Shown piece after piece: positions 23,172-30,401 of a stretch of 30,401 nt of DNA. The position numbers were made by a program, and so were the translations under genes. The first letter of the stretch is position 1. Each line of letters starts with the position of its first letter. The stretch lies in the NCBI GenBank assembly GCA_964633355.1, contig CAZWGO010000025.1:1-30401 (forward strand), in the 5' to 3' direction. Origin of the DNA: Micavibrio_B sp964633355 (GTDB taxonomy: Bacteria > Pseudomonadota > Alphaproteobacteria > Micavibrionales > Micavibrionaceae). The notes beneath the pieces are model-generated. The model was not told the DNA's origin and did not search any database. It worked only from the letters and a program-made list of their open reading frames with translations.

Positions 23172-25559
23172 ATGACAGAAATTAAAAAAGTAGCGGTGAT
23201 CGGTTCGGGCGTTATGGGCTCAGGCATCGCGGCGCAAGTAGCCAATGCGGGCATTCCCGTAGTCCTGCTGGATATCAAGCTGCCCGATAAAGACCTTGCG
23301 AAAATGGCGGTTGAAAAATTGCTGAAAACCGACCCCGCGCCATTGATGTCGGCACGGAATGCAAAGCTGATTCAGACCGGTAATCTGGAAGACGATCTTG
23401 GTTTGATCGCCGATTGCGACTGGATCGTTGAAGTCGTTCTTGAAGATTTGAAAATCAAGCATGCGACGTACGAGAAGCTTGCCAAGCATATGAAGAAGGG
23501 CGCAATACTTTCTTCAAATACATCGACAATTCCGCTCGAGCTTTTAACGAAACCTTTGAGCGACGATGTAAAAAAGAATTTCCTCATCACTCACTTTTTT
23601 AACCCGCCGCGTTATTTGCGTTTGCTCGAGATTGTCACGGGGCCGGCGACGGATAAGAATGTTACGAAAGTTGTTACAGAATTTTGTGATATAAAACTCG
23701 GTAAAGGCGTTGTCACTTGTAAAGATACGCCGGGCTTTATTGTCAACCGTATCCTGACCTATTTCATGCAATCGGCATTGAACGTCGCGGTTGCGGATAA
23801 GGTGTCGGTCGAAGTCGCCGATGCGGTTTTATCCAAGCCTGTCGGAATTCCAAAAACAGGCGTATTCGGTTTGATCGACCTCGTCGGCGTCGATTTGATG
23901 CCGCATCTGGCGGATAGTCTTTTATCGACACTGCCGGAAAATGACTCCTATAGAAAAATTTACAAAGATTACCCGTTTGTAGCCGGCATGATTAAAGCCG
24001 GATATAACGGGCGTAAAGGCAAGGGCGGTTTCTATCGCCTCAACCCCGATCCGACAAAAACCAAAGAGAAACAGGCGCTACGACTTTCGGGTGCGGAGTT
24101 CAATGAATCTCAATACGCGAAAGCGGACAAGCCGCGTCTTGCATCCATGGATGCCGGTAAAAAAGGTTTGCGCGCTGTCGTCGAAACAGACGACGAAGGC
24201 GGTCACTATGCGTGGAAAGTTCTAAGCGATACGTTGCTTTACGCAGCAAGTCTTGTTCCCGCCATTGCAGATGATGTTGCAAGTGTTGATGAAGCGATGC
24301 GCCTTGGCACCAACTGGAAAAAGGGTCCATTCGAAATGATCGATGATCTCGGCCCGAAATGGTTTGCCGAGAAACTTGAGAAGGAAGGCAAGGCGGTTCC
24401 GGAATTTCTTAAAAAAGTCGGTGACGGTACATTCTATAAAACCGAAAATGGCCAGCTACAATATTTCGGCACGGACGGTAAATATCACGATGTGAAACGC
24501 GCCGAAGGCGTATTGCTGTTGCAAGACATCAAGCGTAAATCCAAGCCTGTTTTCAAAACCGGCTCTGCCGCGCTTTGGGATGTCGGCGACGAAGTTCTCT
24601 GTCTCGAATTTACCGGGAAGATGAACGCGCTCGACGATCAGGTTTTTGCCGTGATCGATCAGGCCGTCAAAATTACGGGTCCAGGCAAACAATTTAAGGC
24701 GCTCGTCGTCCATAACGAAGGCTCTGCTTTCTCGGCAGGGGCCAATTTAGGCTTGGCGCTTTTTGCTGCGAATATTGCTATGTGGCCGCAGATCGAGGAA
24801 TTGGTCGCGGGCGGGCAGCGTGCTTATAAAGCGTTAAAATTCTCGCCATTCCCTGTCGTTTCCGCTCCATCGGGTATCGCGCTTGGTGGAGGCTGTGAAA
24901 TCCTGCTGCATTCCGATCATGTTCAGGCGCATGCGGAAACCTATTGCGGTCTCGTCGAAGTCGGTGTCGGATTTATTCCCGGCTGGGGCGGTTGTAAGGA
25001 AATGCTCTTGCGTTACCAGGCGAAAGAGCGCGAGCAATTCGACAAGCAGACAGGCGGCAGAAAACTTTGGTTCTCGCCGAAAAACACGCCGATGGGCGCA
25101 ATCAAAAAAGCATTCGAGCTTATTGGGACCGCGCAGGTGGCCAAATCCGCCGCCAATGCGAAAGAGCTCGGCTATTTGCGAGATTCAGACGGGATCACGA
25201 TGAACAAGGACCGCTTGCTGTTCGATGCGAAAAAACGCGCACTGGAGCTGACTGAAAATTATCAAGCTCCTGTGCCGGTTGAAGATATCCGTTTGCCGGG
25301 CCCATCTGGCCGTTATGCGCTCGATCTGGCTGTCTCCGATATGGCGAAATCTGGCAAGGCGACGCCATATGACGTTACGGTTTCATCTGCGCTGGCGCGT
25401 GTTTTAACCGGCGGCGAAAAAGGCGACTGGACTAACCCGATGAAGGAAGATGATATCCTAAAGCTGGAGCGTGAGGAGTTTATGAAACTCGCGCGTAATC
25501 CTGGGACGGTTGCCCGTATCGAAGCTATGTTGGAAACCGGCAGACCGCTTAGAAACTAG
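23172..25559 (+). CDS. fadN: 3-hydroxyacyl-CoA dehydrogenase / enoyl-CoA hydratase fusion (FadN type)
   Basis: The 795-aa multifunctional enzyme carries out the hydration and NAD-dependent oxidation steps of beta-oxidation. Domain order is dehydrogenase first, hydratase last, as in Bacillus FadN and opposite to E. coli FadB. The Rossmann site GSGVMGSG is at 11-18 and the catalytic His lies in ITHFFNPP. The C-terminal crotonase-like part has FSAGANLG, GGGCEILLHSD and GLVEVGVGFIPGWGG, with both expected glutamates. The ATG at 23172 follows the thiolase stop by two bases with GGAG upstream. An earlier in-frame ATG at 23121 lies within the thiolase gene and is rejected. Confidence 0.94.
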   Translation: MTEIKKVAVIGSGVMGSGIAAQVANAGIPVVLLDIKLPDKDLAKMAVEKLLKTDPAPLMSARNAKLIQTGNLEDDLGLIADCDWIVEVVLEDLKIKHATYEKLAKHMKKGAILSSNTSTIPLELLTKPLSDDVKKNFLITHFFNPPRYLRLLEIVTGPATDKNVTKVVTEFCDIKLGKGVVTCKDTPGFIVNRILTYFMQSALNVAVADKVSVEVADAVLSKPVGIPKTGVFGLIDLVGVDLMPHLADSLLSTLPENDSYRKIYKDYPFVAGMIKAGYNGRKGKGGFYRLNPDPTKTKEKQALRLSGAEFNESQYAKADKPRLASMDAGKKGLRAVVETDDEGGHYAWKVLSDTLLYAASLVPAIADDVASVDEAMRLGTNWKKGPFEMIDDLGPKWFAEKLEKEGKAVPEFLKKVGDGTFYKTENGQLQYFGTDGKYHDVKRAEGVLLLQDIKRKSKPVFKTGSAALWDVGDEVLCLEFTGKMNALDDQVFAVIDQAVKITGPGKQFKALVVHNEGSAFSAGANLGLALFAANIAMWPQIEELVAGGQRAYKALKFSPFPVVSAPSGIALGGGCEILLHSDHVQAHAETYCGLVEVGVGFIPGWGGCKEMLLRYQAKEREQFDKQTGGRKLWFSPKNTPMGAIKKAFELIGTAQVAKSAANAKELGYLRDSDGITMNKDRLLFDAKKRALELTENYQAPVPVEDIRLPGPSGRYALDLAVSDMAKSGKATPYDVTVSSALARVLTGGEKGDWTNPMKEDDILKLEREEFMKLARNPGTVARIEAMLETGRPLRN

Positions 25560-25596
25560 TGTTTTCTTTTGGCACGGGGTGTTTTACATTCCTGCC

Positions 25597-26415
25597 ATGA
25601 GAAAATTACGCGATCTTTTGAAAACGCAGTCGGGAAAACTCATCCTGACGCTGTTCTTTTTAATTTCAGTTTGTATCGCCGGATATAAATTTGAAAGAGA
25701 ATCCTTTAAGTCGAGAGAAGTGCGGCTAACGGCGCTGGCGCATCATAATTTCGCAAAATTATGCCTAAAAAAATTTCAAGCCAAAAATGAAACGGAAGAG
25801 ATTAGAAACTTGCGTCACTGCCTGTTTGTAAACTCAGAGTTTAATACCGATAAGGCAACAGCACCGATATGGAAGGATAAAGCCGGAACGGCGCAATGGC
25901 TCTTTGAATACGGCCAAGGCAAAAGAGAAAAAGCGCCGCCGATGGAGTGTTCTTATCGGTCCGGCACGCTCGTTGGAATGTTAAAGTCCTTGCGGTACAA
26001 AGCGCATGATCTTGTCATTCCACAAAATGTAGATAACTTTAACGATCATGTTGTTGTTGAAGTGTTGAATCCCGATACGAATAAATGGGAAATTCATGAT
26101 CCCTCCTATGATGTGGATTTTGTATCATTGGAAAATCGGTCGCGCTTAAGCTTGAAAGAAATGCTTACAATCGATAAAGACAAATATGAGCCGTGCAATT
26201 TTGAAGGTAAATGTGGGTGGGATTGGAAAACCTCGGAAGGGTTCGCGCTGGAATACAACAAGCTATACTGGAATATCGCCTATGTGAGGGATGAAGATAC
26301 CTTGTATGTCACCAAAAGACTGGACGTAAATGCAAAGCGTCCTGTATATGGAGAGAACCTAAGCTATTGTGAATGGCGAGCCAAATGGTGCAACAATGTT
26401 GTCCATCTGGATTGA
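25597..26415 (+). CDS. membrane-anchored transglutaminase-like protein
   Basis: The 272-aa product has a basic N-terminus and one hydrophobic segment (about 14-30) that should anchor it, with the rest outside the cytoplasm. A transglutaminase-like triad can be read: Cys118 (MECSYRSGTLVGMLKSLRY), His151 (NDHVVVEVLN) and Asp168 (WEIHDPSYD). The spacing is normal for this superfamily, whose members cleave or cross-link peptides or glycopeptides. The actual reaction is unknown. Four further cysteines in the last third may form disulfides. The ATG at 25597 is chosen because the longer frame from 25510 starts inside the fadN-like gene; the ribosome-binding site is weak. A hairpin terminator follows at 26466. 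Confidence 0.72.
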   Translation: MRKLRDLLKTQSGKLILTLFFLISVCIAGYKFERESFKSREVRLTALAHHNFAKLCLKKFQAKNETEEIRNLRHCLFVNSEFNTDKATAPIWKDKAGTAQWLFEYGQGKREKAPPMECSYRSGTLVGMLKSLRYKAHDLVIPQNVDNFNDHVVVEVLNPDTNKWEIHDPSYDVDFVSLENRSRLSLKEMLTIDKDKYEPCNFEGKCGWDWKTSEGFALEYNKLYWNIAYVRDEDTLYVTKRLDVNAKRPVYGENLSYCEWRAKWCNNVVHLD

Positions 26416-26465
26416 TATAAATCATTAAGTTAGCTGAATTCCATTAAGTTGAGGGAACATTCCCT

Positions 26466-26504
26466 GCCACTATGGATTTGTAGTGGCTTTAATGGCTTAT
26501 TTTT
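26466..26504 (+). terminator. intrinsic terminator after the transglutaminase-like gene
   Basis: GCCACTA (26466-26472) and TAGTGGC (26481-26487) form a perfect 7-bp stem with an 8-nt loop, followed by T-rich sequence ending in five T. Just upstream AGGGAA/TTCCCT (26452-26465) is a second, tight inverted repeat. Confidence 0.6.
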
Positions 26505-26537
26505 AAAGAATTTTCAAATCAGAAATAGGATTGAATA

Positions 26538-27539
26538 ATGAAAGTCTGGCTTCTGTTCGAAGGCCCCTATGACGGCGACAAGCCGGGTCAATACGAGATA
26601 CGTCGTTTTTTAGAAGAAGGCGCGAAACGCGGTTACGATGTCAAAGTTTTCGGTCCGTCGCAATTCGATTTAAAATGCCCGATGGTTGGATCGAACACGG
26701 TATGGGTCGATAGCCAGCCGCAGCAATTGCCTGATGTTGTTATTCCGCGCATGGGCGTCGGCACGACCTATCTTGGCCTTGCCGTACTTCGACATTTGCG
26801 CCGCGCCGGTGTCGTGGTTCTCAATCGCGCCGCCGCTGTTGCGGCTGTCGCTGACAAATTGCACACGTTCCAGGTTTTATCGCTCGAAGACATGCCGATG
26901 CCAAAAACGATTTTCGGTAAATGCCCGGTCGATGTCGATTTGATCGAAAGAGAGCTCGGCTTTCCGGTCGTCGTCAAAACACTGAAGGGCACGCAAGGCA
27001 GCGGCGTTTACCTGTCCCAAAATCCGGAAAATTTGCGCGATATGACGGGTCTTCTGACCAATGAGGGCGATGAAAGCCTGCCTGTCGTCTTTCAGGAATT
27101 TATCAAGGTCAGCGCGGGTCGTGACTTACGGGTTTTCGTCGTCGGCAAAAAATGCGTCGCTTGTATGGAGCGGTCGGCCACAGATGGTGGTTTCAAAGCC
27201 AATATCAGTCGCGGCGGTGTAGGAAAGAATATCCCGATCACGCCAGAGATGGAGAAACTGGCGCTCGATGTTTGCCGCGTATTGGATCTGGAGATTGCCG
27301 GTGTCGATTTGCTTTACGCTGATAAAGGCTATTTGATTTGCGAAGCGAATTCCGCGCCGGATTTCAAAGGGCTTGAGAAATTCTGTAATGTCGATATTCC
27401 ATCCGTCATTTACGATCATGCAGAAAGTTTGATGGGGGCGGCCAGAAAAGAAGTCAAAGGCAATATTACTTCGTTCGATAAATGGAAGATCGCGGCAAGG
27501 TCGGGCCTGTCCAGAATGAAATTATTCGGGACCAAGTAA
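26538..27539 (+). CDS. RimK-like ATP-grasp ligase
   Basis: The 333-aa cytosolic protein resembles RimK, which adds glutamate to ribosomal protein S6, and related ATP-grasp enzymes that join an amino acid to a carboxyl group. It has the N-terminal PRMGVGTTYLGLAVLRHL, the nucleotide site VVVKTLKGTQGSGVYL, VFQEFIK, the NISRGG loop and the metal-binding CEANSAPDFKGLE. It is a RimK relative but longer, with an about 40-residue basic C-terminal tail (KWKIAARSGLSRMKLFG). The substrate is open. AGGATTG upstream gives a ribosome-binding site. The preceding terminator suggests its own promoter. Its stop abuts the rlmJ stop. Confidence 0.85.
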   Translation: MKVWLLFEGPYDGDKPGQYEIRRFLEEGAKRGYDVKVFGPSQFDLKCPMVGSNTVWVDSQPQQLPDVVIPRMGVGTTYLGLAVLRHLRRAGVVVLNRAAAVAAVADKLHTFQVLSLEDMPMPKTIFGKCPVDVDLIERELGFPVVVKTLKGTQGSGVYLSQNPENLRDMTGLLTNEGDESLPVVFQEFIKVSAGRDLRVFVVGKKCVACMERSATDGGFKANISRGGVGKNIPITPEMEKLALDVCRVLDLEIAGVDLLYADKGYLICEANSAPDFKGLEKFCNVDIPSVIYDHAESLMGAARKEVKGNITSFDKWKIAARSGLSRMKLFGTK

Positions 27540-28364
27540 TCATTCTTCCCTCAGCCACTGGCTTTCGATGGAATAGCCCTGCAGGGCGGAGCATAAAGAG
27601 CTGGAGAGAGCCTCGACTCTTTCCGGAATTGAGTAAGGCGTATTGATCATCATGACGCCGCAGCCGTTGAAACTGTCGCGGCGGTTACGGGGATGAAGTA
27701 AAAATTCGGATACCCAGATGCGATGTGCGTTTTCAAGTTCCATGGCGGCATCGAAGATTTCATGCATCGAAGACTCTGCCTTGATCGGATACCAGATCAT
27801 ATAACAGCCGGTAGCCCACCGTTTGATCCATTCTTCCATTTGTCTGGCCAGAACCTGAAACTCGTCCTTGCGCTCGAAGGGCGGATCAATCAGGACAAGG
27901 CCACGCCGTTCGGCAGGCGGAATATTTCCCCGAATACTTTCATAGGCATCCATATGCAGAGTTTTGACATTTTTAAATCCTTTTAATGTTGCCTTTAAAA
28001 CTTGCAGATCATCAGGGTGAAGTTCATTGGCGAGCAGGCGGTCCTGATCGCGGAGTTTATCGGCGATCAGAAGCGGAGAGCCGGGATATGTATTGTCATT
28101 CCAGTACGGTTTTAGAATCGCTTGAAAAGCGGCAAGATCAGGATTTGAAAAGCCAATATTCATAAAAGCGCCAATGCCCTCTGCATACTCCTGCGTTTTC
28201 TGGGCTTGCTCGGAATTCAGCGCATATAATCCGCATCCGGCAAAGGCATCGAGGACAAATGCGCCCTTTTCCTTATTCTGCAAATAGCCGAGCGTCATGC
28301 TCAAAATGAGGTGCTTAAAGATGTCGGCGAAATTTCCGGCGTGATAAATGTGGCGGTAATTCAT
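27540..28364 (-). CDS. rlmJ: 23S rRNA (adenine-2030-N6)-methyltransferase
   Basis: RlmJ methylates A2030 in 23S rRNA with SAM. The 274-aa protein begins MNYRHIYHAGNFADIFKH, a family hallmark. It has motif I LDAFAGCGLY (38-47), YPGSPLL (93-99) and the catalytic DPPFE (160-164), as expected for an N6-adenine methyltransferase. The length is close to E. coli RlmJ (280). The start has no strong ribosome-binding site, but the N-terminal signature fixes it. It is convergent with the RimK-like gene with no gap and no obvious terminator, and divergent from the small gene at 28426. Confidence 0.94.
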   Translation of the reverse strand: MNYRHIYHAGNFADIFKHLILSMTLGYLQNKEKGAFVLDAFAGCGLYALNSEQAQKTQEYAEGIGAFMNIGFSNPDLAAFQAILKPYWNDNTYPGSPLLIADKLRDQDRLLANELHPDDLQVLKATLKGFKNVKTLHMDAYESIRGNIPPAERRGLVLIDPPFERKDEFQVLARQMEEWIKRWATGCYMIWYPIKAESSMHEIFDAAMELENAHRIWVSEFLLHPRNRRDSFNGCGVMMINTPYSIPERVEALSSSLCSALQGYSIESQWLREE

Positions 28365-28425
28365 TTTTGTTCTATCTGATTGATATATTAATGAAGTTTT
28401 AAAGTGGTAATGTCAGGATGGAAAG

Positions 28426-28776
28426 ATGTTTAACTGGACAAAATCCAAAAATCCGCCCGCAGTGCAGCAAAACACCGCTGAGATGAGCAAGAAAGACCAG
28501 CTCATTCATGAAGCTATGGGCCATGCCAAAACGGCACGGGAAGCGATCGGCGAAGAGACATTGGCCAAAGTCCGCGCTATGATGGAAAAACAGCAGCAGG
28601 CCCAAAAATCACCTGAACAAAAAGCCAAAGAAGCGATGCGCTCTCTTGCGCCTGATGCTATGGCGGCAGTTGAAAATTCTCCTATGGAGCAGGCCAAAAA
28701 AATTTTACAATCCATGGAGCCGGAAAAACTGGCCCAGCATCTACGCCTTTTGCGCGAATACGATAAATCGAACTAA
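28426..28776 (+). CDS. small charged helical protein, 116 aa
   Basis: No family is recognised. The sequence is almost wholly helix-forming, rich in Lys, Glu, Gln, Ala and Met, with no signal peptide or membrane segment. A stretch around EKQQQAQKSPEQKAKEAM may form a coiled coil. AGGATGG just before the ATG is a plausible ribosome-binding site. It lies 20 bp upstream of the acyl-CoA dehydrogenase gene and is probably co-transcribed with it, but nothing in the sequence links it to fatty-acid oxidation. Confidence 0.75.
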   Translation: MFNWTKSKNPPAVQQNTAEMSKKDQLIHEAMGHAKTAREAIGEETLAKVRAMMEKQQQAQKSPEQKAKEAMRSLAPDAMAAVENSPMEQAKKILQSMEPEKLAQHLRLLREYDKSN

Positions 28777-28796
28777 CCCTCTCTGAAGGAGACATC

Positions 28797-30401
28797 ATGC
28801 CCGTCTATAAGGCCCCTCTCGAAAATATGAATTTTATTCTGCACGATGTGCTTGGTGCGGGCAAATTATCCGAGTTGCCGGGATATGAAGATGCGACGAA
28901 AGATTTGATGGATCAGATTTTGGAGAGCGGATCGCAGATTTGCGAAGAGGTTTTATTCCCTCTAAATCAGTCTGGCGACAAGGAGGGATGCCATTACGAG
29001 AATGGTGTCGTGCGCACGCCGAAAGGATTTATCGAAGCTTATAAGACATACACCGAAGGCGGCTGGACTGCTCTCTCTGCCGATCCTGCCTATGGCGGTA
29101 TGGGCATGCCGCATTTGTGGAATTTTGTTTTCATGGAAATGATTTGTTCGTCCAATATGGCGTTCGGTATGTATCCGGGCCTGTCCGAGGGCGCTTATCG
29201 CGCGATTTTGCTGCATGCCAGCGATGAACTGAAACAAACATACTTGCCAAAAATGGTTACCGGTGAATGGTCCGGTTCCATGTGCCTGACTGAGCCGCAT
29301 TGCGGAACTGATCTGGGGCTTATCCGCACCAAAGCTGTTCCGAATGATGACGGCTCTTACAAAATTTCCGGCACCAAGATCTTCATCTCTGCCGGTGAAC
29401 ATGATTTGACCAGCAATATTATTCACCTCGTACTGGCAAAATTACCGGATGCGCCGGAGGGCTCTCGCGGGATTTCTCTTTTCGTTGTGCCAAAATTTCT
29501 GCCCAAAGAAGACAATACGCCGGGCGCCCGCAATGGCGTGATGTGCGGCTCCATCGAACATAAAATGGGGATCAAGGCTTCCTCGACCTGCGTTCTAAAT
29601 TTTGACGATGCGCAGGGCTGGCTGGTCGGCGAACCGCATAAAGGTTTGAAGGCTATGTTCACGATGATGAACGCGGCGCGTCTCGGCGTCGGGATGCAAG
29701 GCCTCGGCATTGCCGAAGTCGCTTATCAAAATGCCTTGTGGTATGCGAAAGACCGTCTGCAGATGCGCGCTCTTGATGGAACCAAATATCCGGACAAGGC
29801 GGCTGACCCAATCATCGTCCATCCAGATGTTCGCCGTATGTTGCTGACCTCCAAGGCTTTCTGTGAAGGCGCGAGGGCTTTGTCCTACTGGGTTGGTATG
29901 AATTTGGACATCTCGGAAAAACATCCGGATGCGCAGGTGCGTCAGGAGGCGGACGATCTGGTTGCGCTGCTGACACCGATTGTCAAAGCCTATCTAACCG
30001 ATATGGGCTCTGAAGTGTCGAATTTGGCTATGCAAGTCTATGGCGGTCACGGCTATATCTGGGAGTGGGGTGTCGAGCAATATGTCCGCGATGCGCGGAT
30101 CAGCCAGATTTACGAAGGCACGAACGGTATTCAGGCACTCGACCTCGTCGGACGTAAAATGGGCCAGAATTTCGGGCGATTGCTCCGCCGTTTCTTCCAG
30201 CCGGTATCTGATTTTATCGAAGCGGAGCAGGCCAATCCTGACCTTGCGGAATTCATCATGCCGTTTGCAAAAGCATTTGCGAAACTCCAGCAGGTTACGG
30301 CTATCATCGCGCAAAAGGGCATGAAAGACCCGAATGAAGCAGGGGCGGCATCGGTCGATTACCTGCGCATGTTCGCGCTGGTTGCACTCGGTTTTATGTG
30401 G
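28797..30401 (+). CDS. acyl-CoA dehydrogenase (about 600-aa type), 3' end beyond window
   Basis: This FAD enzyme of the acyl-CoA dehydrogenase family makes the first double bond in acyl-CoA oxidation. The 535 codons present run open to the window end, and homologues are near 590-600 aa, so about 60 residues are missing. Seen are the N-terminal PVYKAPLENM start typical of the large DmdC/FadE-like members, the FAD/substrate motif SMCLTEPHCGTDLG, YGGHGYIWEWG and the active-site Glu in IYEGTNGIQ. AAGGAG lies 6 nt before the ATG. With the thiolase and FadN-like genes upstream it completes a beta-oxidation set. A 3-methylmercaptopropionyl-CoA role (DmdC) is possible but cannot be separated from general fatty-acid use by sequence reading. 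Confidence 0.92.
   Translation, partial: MPVYKAPLENMNFILHDVLGAGKLSELPGYEDATKDLMDQILESGSQICEEVLFPLNQSGDKEGCHYENGVVRTPKGFIEAYKTYTEGGWTALSADPAYGGMGMPHLWNFVFMEMICSSNMAFGMYPGLSEGAYRAILLHASDELKQTYLPKMVTGEWSGSMCLTEPHCGTDLGLIRTKAVPNDDGSYKISGTKIFISAGEHDLTSNIIHLVLAKLPDAPEGSRGISLFVVPKFLPKEDNTPGARNGVMCGSIEHKMGIKASSTCVLNFDDAQGWLVGEPHKGLKAMFTMMNAARLGVGMQGLGIAEVAYQNALWYAKDRLQMRALDGTKYPDKAADPIIVHPDVRRMLLTSKAFCEGARALSYWVGMNLDISEKHPDAQVRQEADDLVALLTPIVKAYLTDMGSEVSNLAMQVYGGHGYIWEWGVEQYVRDARISQIYEGTNGIQALDLVGRKMGQNFGRLLRRFFQPVSDFIEAEQANPDLAEFIMPFAKAFAKLQQVTAIIAQKGMKDPNEAGAASVDYLRMFALVALGFMW

Noticed and set aside
26423..26450. Direct repeat CATTAAGTT (26423-26431 and 26442-26450) before the terminator
   Set aside because: Nine AT-rich bases repeated once can easily occur by chance, and no function is suggested by the position.

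Overview
The window looks like a chromosomal stretch of an alphaproteobacterium of medium GC. The indicators are an adjacent ChvI/ChvG-type two-component system with RapZ, the succinylase lysine/DAP genes dapD-dapE, a zinc-ribbon protein with a long acidic tail (TIGR02300 type), a DUF3108 protein and a FadN-type beta-oxidation fusion. The exact order or genus cannot be fixed by eye. There are no rRNA or tRNA genes, no CRISPR array, and no recognisable transposase or integrase.

Layout. 1-2525: divergent promoters at the left edge, a small unknown gene, a two-way terminator, ahcY, and two small unknown genes. 2522-5687 (minus): chvI-chvG-rapZ as a tightly overlapping operon, without the hprK/PTS genes that often accompany it. 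5786-6466: exported protein with two PRC-barrel-like repeats. 6508-8482 (minus): dapD-dapE. 8551-9363: exported DUF3108 protein. 9444-12658: glmU-glmS, making UDP-GlcNAc for the envelope. 12659-17448: a cargo block of seven genes with two HxlR regulators: HxlR / SnoaL-like / SDR, and Cif-like epoxide hydrolase + HxlR / isochorismatase-family hydrolase / pirin. 17455-18939 (minus): SulP transporter. 19212-20554: two tandem paralogous membrane proteins. 20555-21840 (minus): acidic zinc-ribbon protein and prmA. 22042-25559: thiolase and FadN-type multifunctional protein. 25597-27539: membrane-anchored transglutaminase-like protein and a RimK-like ATP-grasp ligase. 27540-28364 (minus): rlmJ. 28426-30401: a small helical protein and an acyl-CoA dehydrogenase cut by the window end, which completes a beta-oxidation set with the thiolase and FadN-like genes.

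The most notable signal is at glmS. The last 53 bp of glmS (12606-12658) recur as a direct repeat at 17396-17448 with 50/53 identity, and two of the three differences are synonymous. This is the sequence that Tn7 TnsD-type proteins recognise (attTn7). The repeat brackets exactly the HxlR/oxidoreductase/hydrolase/pirin block. A more decayed in-frame glmS tail (14267-14308) divides the block into its two HxlR modules, and a still shorter look-alike lies beyond the SulP gene. The simplest reading is stepwise accretion of small detoxification cassettes at the glmS end, each carrying a copy of the attachment sequence, with no mobilising enzyme of their own in this window. That mechanism is inference; the repeats are directly visible.
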